A stretch of DNA of 64,000 bases, taken from assembly GCF_001949145.1 (NCBI RefSeq), contig NW_019091412.1, positions 964,015 through 1,028,014 of the forward strand. Reading direction: 5' to 3'. The position numbers and the translations under genes were made by a program. Below, one piece after another: positions 45,201 to 57,018 of this stretch. The stretch is from Acanthaster planci (taxonomy: Eukaryota > Echinodermata > Asteroidea > Valvatida > Acanthasteridae). The notes below the pieces were generated by a model that did no database searches, was not told the DNA's origin, and saw nothing but the letters and a program-made list of their open reading frames with translations. The stretch's first letter is position 1. Every line of letters starts with the position of its first letter.

Positions 45201-47336
45201 GTGATGTGACGTGATCTGGTGAAGTTGCCCCGGTGCCAAGGTGTTAAGGCTGAGGTCCACAGAGAGCCATTCTTGAAGTAGTAAGCGATGTAGTTGACCC
45301 TGGATGCCGGCTGAGTGGTAGAGAGTAGCAGTGGAAAGATGGTAGTAATTCCTTGGTCTGATGATGATATACCACCACTACCTGCTCCACAGCCAGAGGT
45401 GTAACGATCCTGGGTCTTAGTATCCATGGCATGGATTTTCTTGATCTCACTGAAAAATATGCCAGTGAAAAGAAGAAATGATCAAAGTTTGAATACATCA
45501 CTTTCCTGAGCACTTTGTCTTTCAAAAGCCAAATTTTCAAAAGATGCCACCTTTTTCAAACAGCAAATTTACACAAAAGATTAAATTCTCAGATAAAAGA
45601 CTTGCAAAAATCTTTTCCTTGGACAAGTAAATTTTAATCAAACTTGGTATTGTTGCCACTTTACCTAGACACTGTAATAATTGATTCCTAACACTACAGG
45701 TGTTTTATGGGTAAACTTGAAGTATGATATTATCATTTCATATAATTTTTTAGGATTACAATCAATCTCACCAATGCATAATCTGAAGGATGAGGAACAT
45801 AACTGTAACAAAGCAAAATGAAAACTTACATATCACATGCCCTGTTGATGATTCCTCGCAGGCAAGCTCCAATGTTGGAAGATGGAAGCAGCCTGGATTT
45901 GAATCCATCGCTCGCTGATGGGTACTTCGTCTCCACGGCTACGAGCTTACCGATGGAGCGAGGGGTTGCCAAAGTCTTCTGCTCTGAAGTTTTTCCAAGA
46001 ACCAGATCAAAAGATAGCCTGTGGAAAAAGTTTAACACAAAAATGAGAATCAAAGTAAATTGCTTTTAACATGGCAACATTCAAAATGTGCTTGAATGAT
46101 GATTTTTAATTGTAACTCACCAGTTGCTGAAGCCAGTTGTTCCTTGGAGTCTCATAAGACGCGGGTTTTTCTTTGCACCTGATGATTTGTGCAGTGCACA
46201 CCAACGTAGGAATGAACCCCAATATGAACGGCCAGCATAGTTTACATCGATGATGTAGGTACGCTCCTTTCTGGCCCTGTTTCCCCGGATGTTGCAAGGA
46301 GATGGTGGACAGGAGCATTTGCTCTGTAACAAAGAAAGAGACAAACATTTGATAAAAGCAATCGTGAGTCATGGAAGTAGTGTGCAAAGAGGGAAAAGAA
46401 AAGTAAAGAAAATATAGGTTTCATTTTTTCAGTTTGTACCTTGTTTGCCTGTCTGAGATCTTGCAGAAAGGCCAAGAGCAGGAGCAGTCCGAAGCCAATG
46501 GCTATTGGGACTGCAGAGATGAAGACGATGTCAGACACGTCAACAGTTGACGGACAGTCTTCAGGCAGGGTAGAGATGGGGAGACTACCCTGGGATTGAC
46601 CCGAGATGGTACTAAAGGTCTGGGAGCTGCGGGAGAAAGTAATGAAAACTCCTAAATTAAAGCAGAGCCTGAGCCCAAGCCTACTTTTGTTGAATTCTAT
46701 GCATCCCTTTAATTTCTAATTGCCTCCTAAAACTGACACATGCCCTAGTTAAACTTGATATATTATGGCACTCAAAAATTGCGATGGCTCCGTACAGAAT
46801 TTTTCCCACACTCTTATTCTGATCTGAAAGACATACAATAGCCTACATGCACTTTTATAATATGGCAAATAGCCTCAGTGAAGTTGTTCTGAAACATTTC
46901 TTTTATTTAAAGCATACACTTTCAAAGTGAAAATACAATTGTCTTGATATGAAGTGAAGCCTAACGTTAGCCCAAAGTTAGTGAAAGCATGGAAAACGTA
47001 TGGTAGACATTCATTGGCAGGGTTCAGCTCAATTTGGACTTCATTGTAAATCAAGTTATCAGTGATCAAAAAGGCTCCAGGTAAATATGGAGGGTGATTC
47101 TCAGCAAAAGATTCCGAATCATAATACATCCAACATAGCTGCATGATATTCAAAAAGTCTACACTAAACATGCTTGTCTCCACGTAGCCTATCAAACATA
47201 CATCCATTTCAACCTTTCATTATTTTGTGGGCAGCATTTTTGTGTAAATCCTGGGATGGGTTTGTTAGTTCTCTTACCTCACAGTCTTGAAGGCTGGAGC
47301 CCAAAGAAGTACGGCAATAATCAGGCAAAATCGCAT
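42212..47336 (-). CDS. Polycystin-1-like membrane protein with only the first five membrane segments
   Basis: Exons in transcript order: 47336-47278, 46626-46440, 46323-46121, 46018-45830, 45449-42212. They total 3876 bases and give 1291 residues, with consistent phases. A signal peptide (1-16) leads a very short ectodomain. TM1 is about 53-74. Residues 83-212 may be a divergent PLAT-type domain (LATPRSIGKLVAVE resembles the family's TTPRPLG.L strand). TM2 is 295-312 and TM3 334-360. NFTRSRHITC before TM2 resembles the SRFTRxQRxTC sequence of polycystin-1 proteins. A Ser-rich loop of about 845 residues follows. TM4 is about 1211-1236 and TM5 1246-1274, with W..S.....I....LDTIKA as in the polycystin WLIS....QPIK segment. 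The protein stops there. The GPS/REJ ectodomain and the six-TM TRP-like channel half are absent. Membership of the polycystin-1 family is inferred from layout and short motifs; another multi-pass family is possible. Confidence 0.6.
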
Positions 47337-50300
47337 TCGTAATTCTCACAAACAAGAAAGGCGTCCACACTGAAAGCACAGCATAAACACAACTGACGTT
47401 TGGTTTCTACGGCCTGCGCTCCCGTACGCACCGAAGGAGAAGCATAGCAACTAATGGTGACGCAACAATGGTTTTCTTTAGTGCTAGTAGTCTCTTTCAT
47501 TGCTAGAGGGATCATTTTCTATTAAGTACTGATTTGTGGCCGAGATTTGTATATATTGATAGCAGCAAATATCGTTTTCTAGTTTGAACTTTTCTGGTTC
47601 CATAGACCTAAACATTTTGTCCTACATTCAGACTCTCTGCAAGTATTGAGGAAAGTAAACTTTTGGCGAGGAATTGTGGGAAGGGAGCTGGAGGTTGTAA
47701 CCGACCGATAGAGGGCGCTATTAGAGTCCACCCATGAGCCGAGTTCGGGCAGCTTGTTCCCGTATGCTCACGAATAGCTCGATTTGTTGTTCGTGGGTCG
47801 GCCGGTCGAACGCCGGGAACAAACCGGCTATCGCTGGTAGTTATAGTGACAAGCAACATGCAACATGGTGGCGTCCATGTAGGCTACGTTATTTGAGAGT
47901 TAATGTTTGGATGGGCTGAATTCTTTTTTACATAAACAGGAATATTCATTTCTGTGTTGCGGAAAATAATGTACATGTATAAGTGCAAACTTCCCTTTGT
48001 CTATGTGTCTTTGGAAGCCATCTCTCTGTAGCTACTTTTTGCAGATGTTCAAAAATCAAAATCTCACGAGTTTTTCCGTGTGTTCCTGTAAAACCCTGAC
48101 GAGGAGGTGGTGTGTGATCCTGTTTCGAGAACAGTGTTCTTAAGTCGTGTTCCCCCTGTTCGAGCGCGAAAACAAGAAACCCGTGTCAACAGGCCGCCCG
48201 AACACGGCCAAATTGACTAAACCCATTGATCTCCATTATATAATGGAGATTACTGATTAAACCACTGTAATCGAAAAAATAAAAGAATTTTCGAGATTTC
48301 AGAGGAACTACCAGCTTTGCTTTTTATCAGGGAAACGCCTTCTATGGTAAAACTCTGGTCATTTCAGCCTATTCGGCATTTCAACTAAAAAAAAAACCCA
48401 TTAATTTCATCAATACTTTCCAGATGAAAAACTGAATGTAAAGTTTTGTGGAGTTTTAAACCTTTTTATCGCTATTTTTGTCTGGAGTTTGATATTTCTT
48501 GTAGGCCTCACCAATATTGTTAACAATACAATTAGTTCAGTGTTATTGAATACCTTTTTTGACAATAATCAGATTATCAATAGTTTCCAAGATCACTCAT
48601 GTTTAAACATTCTTATATCGCTGTTGCACATTCAACAATTTATTTTATTTGCCTACTGTGCGTAATAAGACTACATTCTATCCGTAGGAGCGGGGCCAAA
48701 CCCAGATGTGTAAACCTGTCAATCAATATTGATCACGAAAACCGGTGGGAACCGGTTGACGGAACTAGATGGGCGTGCTTTCTGCTACTCAGTTTTGATC
48801 CAATCAAATTGCCAAGTGAACAAGGCTGGCGGGGATTTTTTTATTTGACCAATCCCAATTGGCGATTGATCACTCATCACGACACCTTTTTCGTGCTGTT
48901 GCTCAAATAAAGTAGGCCCCGTCATTCTTAAAATGATATAATTTCCAGGCAATCAAGAATTTAACCATTAGTTTTTTCTTTAAAATAATATTTTTGTGAA
49001 CAAGACCAAGATATTGTCTTTAAGAACGCAAAACTTAAAAAGAAAACAGCGGTCATATCTTGTGCGGAGAAATACTTTGTACAAAGGGGCCCTCATTGCA
49101 TCAACCGCACGCGTCGTGCCGCCGAGGCATTAAAGTTTAGCACATTTCGCACGTGTCTCATTGCGCCTTTTGAAGTTGGAGGCGAGTAGGTCGCGTGTGC
49201 ACACTGGCAGCAAACATTCTGCTCACCCACAAACAATTTGCGATTTTCGGTTCGACAGGATAGTCCAACGGCATTCGTCGAACGCGTCCCTCAAATTGCT
49301 GGTGCCTTGGAAGCTTGAAGGAATGGACAAAAGTTTTACTTGAGCCTATCCTGGTGGTGCACCTGGGTCCTTGGTCATGTTGGTCTCCAACTCCGTCTCC
49401 TTACAACTTCTATTCGGCCTCGTTCGCAGCCACATGTACCGCTCTCCACTCTTGTATGATCCTCAGAGCCAGTTCCGTCGGATTCTTCAGATTTCGAGAG
49501 CAAATAAGTAGAATGCCATGGACCTGCAAACTACCATGTTTGCCTCATGGACGTCGTCAAACTTTTGTTGGAACACATGGCCTACATGGCAAGTTTAAAT
49601 TTTTGAATTTTGTGTGAACATGGTAACTGGTCGCTTTTGTGAAATTCGCTTTAGAACTGAACTAGGCCCAACATGCAAGTGTGTGTCCCACTGAACATTT
49701 TGTGAATTTGTTGTCGAATGATCTGATTGACGTTTTTGGAATGTGCTTTGCAAAGCTGCAAGCTTCAAGAAGGTACCAGAAAAGTCTTCCTGGGTAAGTC
49801 TGTACAAAAAGACCAAGACTTCCCGAGGTGAGTGACAAATTTAATCTTTTCCCCGACCCCGTCAAGTCTTTCAACATGAACATAAATATGAACATGAGTA
49901 ATTGAAGTAGGCCTCGTCCATTTAGTTGGCCTTATTTTGCCATAATTATGCCCGCATTTCTCTTACTAACGTCCACAAAACCAGAGTTTGGAATACTACT
50001 GTGTATGTAGTTTGGAGTTTTTTGGCACTATTCATGGTTTTCTAGGCTGTTACTTGAAAAGGTCAGTGTCTTTGTGTCGCCAACAACTGCAACTTTAAAA
50101 TCTCATTCAAGCCATCCTAGTTGGATTCAGAATTTGCATTTGAATGTGATTCCACTTCTTGACCACTGCAGTTTCGTTTGCCGCCTTTTAACCTTAAGAA
50201 TGTCGTCTGCTGCCTAGCTTGATATGTACACGTGCAGTATAATAGTCCATGATAACTGCAAACGTTCCCCCTCATGTTATATGCCCGGCAAGGGCCAATG

Positions 50301-52090
50301 AAATTCACTACTTGGAAGCCTATTTTGCATAGTCAGAATAGAAATGTCACGCGCACAGGTGTTGTGGGCGTGATTAAAATTTCCGTTAATACTATTGGTT
50401 GAAAGTATGAAAGGACCGCGCGAAGCGGCCAGGTGCAACATACCGTGAGGTTTTACTTCTGACATTACATGTATTCATTGTCACTTTACTGCGCACGGTG
50501 ACTCCACGTGCCATGGAATTGTAAACGGTTGTGTGACTGTATTTGTCGGCAAAGACTTGTTTGATTTGTCTCCCAATGAGCCAAGGAAACTACCATGTAC
50601 ACGTATTTGTAATTAAACGTGAATCCCTAAACAGTATCTCTCTATAAAGAATTTTACCACACTTCTCAATTCTTCAAGTGTTAAAAGTTCTCTTGAAAAT
50701 CAAGAGAAGTAATGCGTGGGCAGTCACTTCCCAAAGTGTTGTAAAAGCTCTGGTTTGTAATCCAAAAATAATATAGACATCTAAGTATCGTGCATTGTGT
50801 TTCTGCAGACCGATGTGCATTGTGCAACATATAACATTAAAGCTCGGAAATACATGTACACAGGGCCCTATTTACAAGCTGTTGTTTCTTCAGTGTCGGC
50901 AGGGATATACATGTATTTGAAATTATGTCATTTTTTTACAGAGAGCATAACATCTTGCATTTTTTTCAGATCAAAATCGAAGAAAATCTTTTGGCCAACT
51001 ATTACAAAATGTCACTAGATTAACTAGCTGGAGATGGTAGGGAAAGGAAAAACACCCCAATTAACAAATCACATGTGTAAAAGCCTAGGGTCATGTGTGT
51101 AAGCAGTCTTAGGGCAATGTATATTAAAAAATCTCAAGGCCATGATTTATATAACTTTACTAAAATATGACTGAAATTGGATAAAGGCTCACTCCTGTTC
51201 ACCAATTTACAAACGATTTGTGCTTGGACTTCACATGCAGGACCAGCTGTCATTTCTCGTTCACTTGTACAAAACTTTCCGACTTGTTTCCATGTCCAGA
51301 TATGCACCATGATGTATCATCAGACAGAACATTTCTTTTCAAACATCTTTGTATCAAAGGCTGATGATTCTCTAGGGCCATGCACAAATTTGATTTTCCT
51401 CTCATTCACTATGTCTTGTCATATTTCAGCTTCCATTCTAGAGAGGCTGTTGCATAAAGGATAACTTGTTTCTTTCTGTTTCATCACCACCACTGATCAT
51501 CATCATGTGAAGCTTTTCTAAAATTAATTTTTAGGGCCATAGTTGCAGATATGTATCCCAACACCTAGAACTTCACCGGCTGACATACTACCACATTTCT
51601 TTTGTAAATAAATAACTTGTAAATAAAATAAATAAATGTAAAAATATCTTGGGAGCCAAGTGTGCATGACATCACATCTCCAAATTCCAACTTTCATTTG
51701 AATACAACTTGCAGATTCAAAAGATATTTGCAGTTTAAAAATAATAAACTGACAGACGTGTTACTTGTACAAAATAATTTTTCAAAAAATTCAACTACAT
51801 GTCACGTATGTGAAGTGTTCCACGGCATGCTGTCTCTCGACTCTTAAGGACATGTGTAAAACGTGTTGAAATTCAAATCGGTGTCACTCCACCTGTGACA
51901 GAATTAAATACTGCCTTGTATCTGCCTGTGTCAATATGTCTGGTAATTATCACATTTATCATTCAACCTTATTTTCATTAAAACTAACAGTCCTCCGTTT
52001 TCCGATATTTAATGAGGCTTAGTGTATCACTCCGGTGAATTAAGTGTAACCACATAGCTTTGTAGACTTATGTCTAATTCTGTATGTGTT
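47337..52090. other. Gene-poor region upstream of the polycystin-like gene
   Basis: Sequence near 47,700-47,850 is GC-rich and may hold the polycystin-like gene's promoter. The rest is AT-rich with scattered short frames, none recognisable, and an AATAAATA-type simple stretch near 51,605-51,640. I see no RNA gene or exon. Confidence 0.4.
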
Positions 52091-52620
52091 GTGTAGGTAC
52101 GTCCTGGTGTGAAGTTTTTATAGGCTTAACCCTACCAGTTCTCAATCCTCCAACTTGGATATGATTTTACATACTCCCTAGGGGGTTAGGCTTATTTGTG
52201 TACGTATTCAGTAAGGTCTGTTAAACATGACAATGTCTATAATCATGGAGGTAGGCCTATTGTATTGTACAGGTGTAGGCCTAGGGGCACAGGCCTATAA
52301 TGTGTTATACATGTAGTCCTCGGGGCATACAGGATGAATGTAACCAAACGAGCAGGTAGGCATAAAAACATAGGCCCGTTGTGTTTCACAGCTGGCCTGG
52401 AGATTCACATGCAGGCCTGATGCAACTTTTTGCAGGTTGACCCAGAGTCGTATATAGGTCCAGTGTAATGAAAAGTTGGGCCTAGATGCATAGGCCTGAA
52501 ATATATTGCGCAGGTAGGTCTAAAGAAATTACGTATTGTGTGGGTACTGGGTAGGCCTATATGAGCTTGATATATGCTGTTAGGCCTAGAGACATAGGTC
52601 TTATATGTATTGTGTGGGTA

Positions 52621-52722
52621 NNNNNNNNNNNNNNNNNNNNNNNNNNNNNNNNNNNNNNNNNNNNNNNNNNNNNNNNNNNNNNNNNNNNNNNNNNNNNNNN
52701 NNNNNNNNNNNNNNNNNNNNNN
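52621..52722. other. Assembly gap (102 N)
   Basis: A run of 102 N falls inside the satellite array. The true array length is unknown. Confidence 0.99.
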
Positions 52723-52905
52723 TGACTGGGTAGGCCTATATGTGCTTGATATGTGCCGTTAGGCCTAGAGACATAGGTCTTATGTAGTGTGTGGGTACTG
52801 GGTCGAATTATATATGCTTCATATATGCCGTTAGGCCTAGAAACATAGGTCTTACGTATTGTGTGAGTACTGGGTAGGCCTATATGAGCTTGATATGTGC
52901 CGTTG

Positions 52906-53177
52906 GGCCTAGAGACATAGGTCTTATGATGTACAGTGTGGGTATACTGGGTAGGCCTATATGTGCTTGATATGTGCCATTAGGCCTAGAGACATAGTTC
53001 TTATGTACAGTGTGGGTATGTGCTTGATATGTCCCGTTAGGCCTAGAGACATAGGTCTTACGTATTGTGTGAGTACTGGGTAGGCCTATATCATTGATAT
53101 GTGCTGTTAGGCCTAGAGACATAAGTCTTATATAGTGTGTGGGTATTGGGTAGGCCTATATGTAATTGATATGTGCC
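52906..53177. repeat. 272-bp block repeated exactly at 54072-54343
   Basis: Within the satellite, the bases 52906-53177 recur without difference 1166 bases downstream, whereas neighbouring monomers differ from one another at many sites. This implies recent duplication of a multi-monomer block, or two haplotypes joined in the assembly. Confidence 0.85.
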
Positions 53178-54470
53178 GTTAGGCCTAGACATAGGTCTTA
53201 TGTAGTGTGTGGGTATACTGGGTAGGCCTATATGTAATTGATATGTGCCGTTAGGCCTAGAGACATAGGTCTTATGTATTGTGTGGGTACTGGGTAGGCC
53301 TTTATGTGCTTGATATCATGCCATAAGGCCTAGAGACATAGGTCTTACGTATTGTGTGAGTACTGGGTAGGCCTAGAATGTTGTATGTGTGTCGTCAGTC
53401 ATATCATCTCAAGACTTTGTACTTGCCCGCTTTCTTTATAAATAATGTATTTCTGGATTTTTGTAATGGTGACGTGGATGGTGGAATTGTGCGGTGAAGA
53501 ATTCTACGTGATACCCCTCCGACAGTTGAATTTCATGCTATTGGCACCACATTTTGAACAAAAATTACTTTTCAAGACTTATAACTTGCATAAGAAAAAT
53601 TTATCAGAGGCAGCTAGTGGTGCACTGAACTAATTCAAGCTCCATTGAAAAGAGTGTAAAATCAACAAAGTTTGGAGCCCCATTGCGGGCAACTGAAGTC
53701 CCTGAGGCTTCTCAAACCATCAAAAAACAATGTGTTGTTTGGTCCTTCGGATTTCATTAAGAGCTTGATATGTGCTGTTAGGCCCAGAGACATAGGTCAT
53801 ATGTATTGTGTGGGTACTGGGTAGGCCTATATGTGCTTGATATGTGCCGTTAGGCCTAGAGACATAGGTCTTATGTAGTGTGTGGGTATACTGGGTAGGC
53901 CTATATGTAATTGATATGTGCCGTTAGGCCTAGAGACACAGGTCTTATGTAGTGTGTGGGTACTGGGTAGGCCTATATGTAATTGATATGTGCTGTTAGG
54001 CCTAGAGACATATTGTCATATGTACTGTACTTATACTGGGTAGGCCTATATGTGCTTTATGTGTGCCGTTAGGCCTAGAGACATAGGTCTTATGATGTAC
54101 AGTGTGGGTATACTGGGTAGGCCTATATGTGCTTGATATGTGCCATTAGGCCTAGAGACATAGTTCTTATGTACAGTGTGGGTATGTGCTTGATATGTCC
54201 CGTTAGGCCTAGAGACATAGGTCTTACGTATTGTGTGAGTACTGGGTAGGCCTATATCATTGATATGTGCTGTTAGGCCTAGAGACATAAGTCTTATATA
54301 GTGTGTGGGTATTGGGTAGGCCTATATGTAATTGATATGTGCCCATAGGCCTAGAGACATAGGTCTTATGTAGTGTGTGGGTATACTGGGTAGGCCTATA
54401 TGTGCTTGACATGTGCCGTTTTAGGCCTAGAGACATAGATCTTATGTACAGTATTGTGTAAGTTGGCCTA

Positions 54471-55777
54471 GAAGTATGTGCACATAGACCTAGAAGTGGA
54501 CCTAATTTTGCAGGTAGCCTAGATATAGGGGATCCATGTATTGTGTAGGTAGGCCTAGATGGGTTTACGCCTAATATAGCAGCCAGGTTTGGTTTATGGC
54601 CACATGTAAGAAGTTCTGCGTGATTTGTGTCTCATGTTTTTTGTTGAATAATTAAGGTCATCAGGCTTATCTGATAGGAGTATGATATGTTTCATGTTGC
54701 CATGGTTTGGTGATAGCCACCAGTTGAACACAATGATAAATTTTTAAAATAGAAATGTGTGATTTAATTATTTAAAAATTAGGCTTATGAAGTGTTTTTA
54801 TAACTTCACATTAACTTAAGCACTTCTCTCAAAACTCACAAACTTTGTTTAGCACCTACCAGCTAGTGGTACTTCAAATTTTAACAAAATTTTATTGTTG
54901 AAAATTAGTTTAGCTTTGGTCCATAACTCATTTACATTTTAGCTGCCCGTGAATGCTACATTGTAGATCTATGAAATGGGGATATATCTTCTAATGTTTC
55001 CTAGCTCGACTAGGATGAATCTTTTTTTTGAGTCCGTTTATTTCCAGCCTTTTACAAGAGATGCCATGGACTAAGAGAAGGCGTGGTCTTGAGGATCATC
55101 ACAGATGGTGCTAAGGAACCGGAGCAGGGAGGAAGACTGACCGAAGACTGATGACCCCACTTCCTCAGTTTGATGTTACTCGTACACAAGGCAAGGCTAA
55201 AATAACAAATGAAACTCTAAACTACAACAAAATTATAAAGAGAATTGATAGGTGCACTGTTGGGCAGGGTTGTCAAGATTCGGAAAAAGATGGGGTCATC
55301 CCAATTTGTGTATTCATCTTGCGTGAAATGGGCAATTTAGTCTAAGATACTTCCTGTTCTCCTGAAAGGTAATTGCCACAAAAAAGCATCTACAAAAAGT
55401 GCGGTTACCCCTCTAGAAAAGAAACTCTTTGAATGTAACATTTTGATTGTCATGGGCATTGCAAGAGAGAAAGAGAACAAGGTTTAACCAACTTCCATCC
55501 CTCTCCTTCCCTGGAAAAAAATTAAGAAAAAGGCCACAAATGTGAAAGACAAAATAAAAGAGGAAAGGGGGTGGCAACTGCCATGAGAAGAACCCACCCT
55601 CTACGTTTGCTGGTTGATCATACTGCCCCTTGCAAGTGCTTGCTGTCCACACCCTCCCAAACTATATGCCCCCTTCCTGGCATTGCCAGGGATTCGGATT
55701 ATTGATAATTCTGGTCCATTTTGTTTTAATGCTTCAGCTGAGATGCAACTTTGAACTACACCTAGGAGACTTGAAGG
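54471..55777. other. Gene-poor DNA after the satellite
   Basis: A good acceptor (TTTATTTCCAG at about 55,047) precedes a short open stretch containing a 64-codon frame at 55,151-55,345, which I do not recognise. It could be a leader exon of the candidate at 55,778-57,018. Nothing firmer is seen. Confidence 0.3.
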
Positions 55778-57018
55778 ATGACCATCATTGACTTATGCCA
55801 AGGAACTGATAGTAAGAAGGAAGAACAACACTTGACTGATGACCCTGCTTGCTTTGCCTGGCCACTGCAGCTTCCTGAGGTAAGCTTATTTTATGTTCTA
55901 AATCCAGCTAAGGAGCTCAAGGGGGTTAGTCACCCCAAAGTTTTGTCTACCCCCTCCCCAAAATAATGTAGGGAGGTTTTTTTTTTACCCCCAAAGTGAA
56001 AGAGCAGTTGCGAGAGTTAAAGGTGACATCACATGCAAAGGGTCTAACCCCCCCAGAAAAAAAATTGCTCAAGAACCACATCTGTCTAAATCCAAGTAAC
56101 TGCAAAGACAGTTGATGGAAGAAGAAATTATTACCCTAAAAACGTAAACCAGAGAGAAGCAAATCATACAATTAATGAATCAAGGGTTTTAGAAAAGGAA
56201 GATTGTGCCAAAAGTAAAATACAGTTAAACAGATTCTAAAAACGGGTAAGAGGCATGCATCCCCTTTGACAATAATGGAAAATGCCACAAACTAAAACAT
56301 CAAATACTTTTGAAGCATTACTGACAAACCAAAATTTACAACTAAGAATATCGCCCCCAAAGTAAAGGAGAGTAGTCATTAATCTTTTTAATCTTGATTT
56401 TCCATTTTGTTTTTGTTTTTTTTCCATGCTACATGTACAGATGGAGACTACACCTTCCAAACATTTGATCCAACTCAACTTATGGGCGGTTAGGTCAACA
56501 AGAAGCATAAACTCAATGCAAGGTACAAACTGCATAGCCTTGTTTCTCCTGTTTGTCTGTTCAACTTGTTTGGCTGTAGGTTTTCCCATGGTATATGTGG
56601 TCCTGTCAGTTCCTGCAAGAATAGACTCTAAAAGGCATAACCCCAAAATACTATAGTAATGCAGGTGACTGTACAAGTTATTTATTCCACTTATCTACAC
56701 CTGAGCCTTTTACCAAAATGGGTATTGATGAAAGTAATTAAACAAAAGGAAGAAACCTGCCACATTGACGTAATGTTTCACCATTTAGCTTTTTCATTAC
56801 CTTTCATAGATGGTAAAAAGGATTTGATGTCTGATGTGCCTTGTTTTAAACAGAACCAGGCACAGAATCAAAAACTTAGGAGCAAAAAAGATTGTGCTTG
56901 TGAATCAATTGCTCTTTACCATGTTGAAGGAACCAGAAGTACTTCAGGCTTCCCTGGATTTTCGGAGCTTTCCCATCGAACACTTACAGAAGTTCTCAAT
57001 TTTTTTCTCACAGATTAA
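55778..57018 (+). CDS. Candidate three-exon gene, 130 residues, no known family
   Basis: Exons 55778-55879, 56441-56522 and 56810-57018 join in consistent phases (0, then 1). The splice sites are CTGAG|GTAAGC to TTTTTTTTCC...TACAG, and CAAG|GTACAA to CTTTTTCATTACCTTTCATAG. The frame then runs 69 codons to a stop. An in-frame TGA lies just before the first ATG, and an acceptor (AATGCTTCAG) lies about 38 bases upstream, so a leader exon is expected. The protein is hydrophilic, without a signal peptide, membrane segment or motif I know. No homology supports it, and the AT-rich setting makes chance splice signals likely. Confidence 0.2.

Larger units (their letters stand above)
52480..54470. repeat. 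Satellite array, ~72-bp monomer built on TAGGCCTA
   Basis: The monomer consists of GTAGGCCTATATGTGCTTGA, TATGTGCCGTTAGGCCTAGA, GACATAGGTCTTATGTAGTG and TGTGGGTACTGG in order, about 72 bases, varying from about 68 to 79. It repeats from about 52,480 to 53,390 and again from 53,760 to 54,470. The spacer 53,395-53,760 is not satellite. Each monomer carries two TAGGCCTA palindromes. The same palindrome is frequent but not tandem in 52,200-52,480 and in KIF11 intron 1 near 29,510-29,590. Confidence 0.95.

Noticed and set aside
45425-45427. ATG at 45427 as the start of a 1071-residue protein
   Set aside because: An acceptor lies just upstream at 45450, and four upstream exons with matching phases add a signal peptide and TM1.
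52880-54288. Two near-identical 80-codon minus-strand ORFs
   Set aside because: They are translations of the satellite monomers and are identical only because the block is duplicated.
56236-56676. 146-codon minus ORF
   Set aside because: AT-rich random-looking composition with no splice or homology support; antisense to the weak plus-strand candidate.
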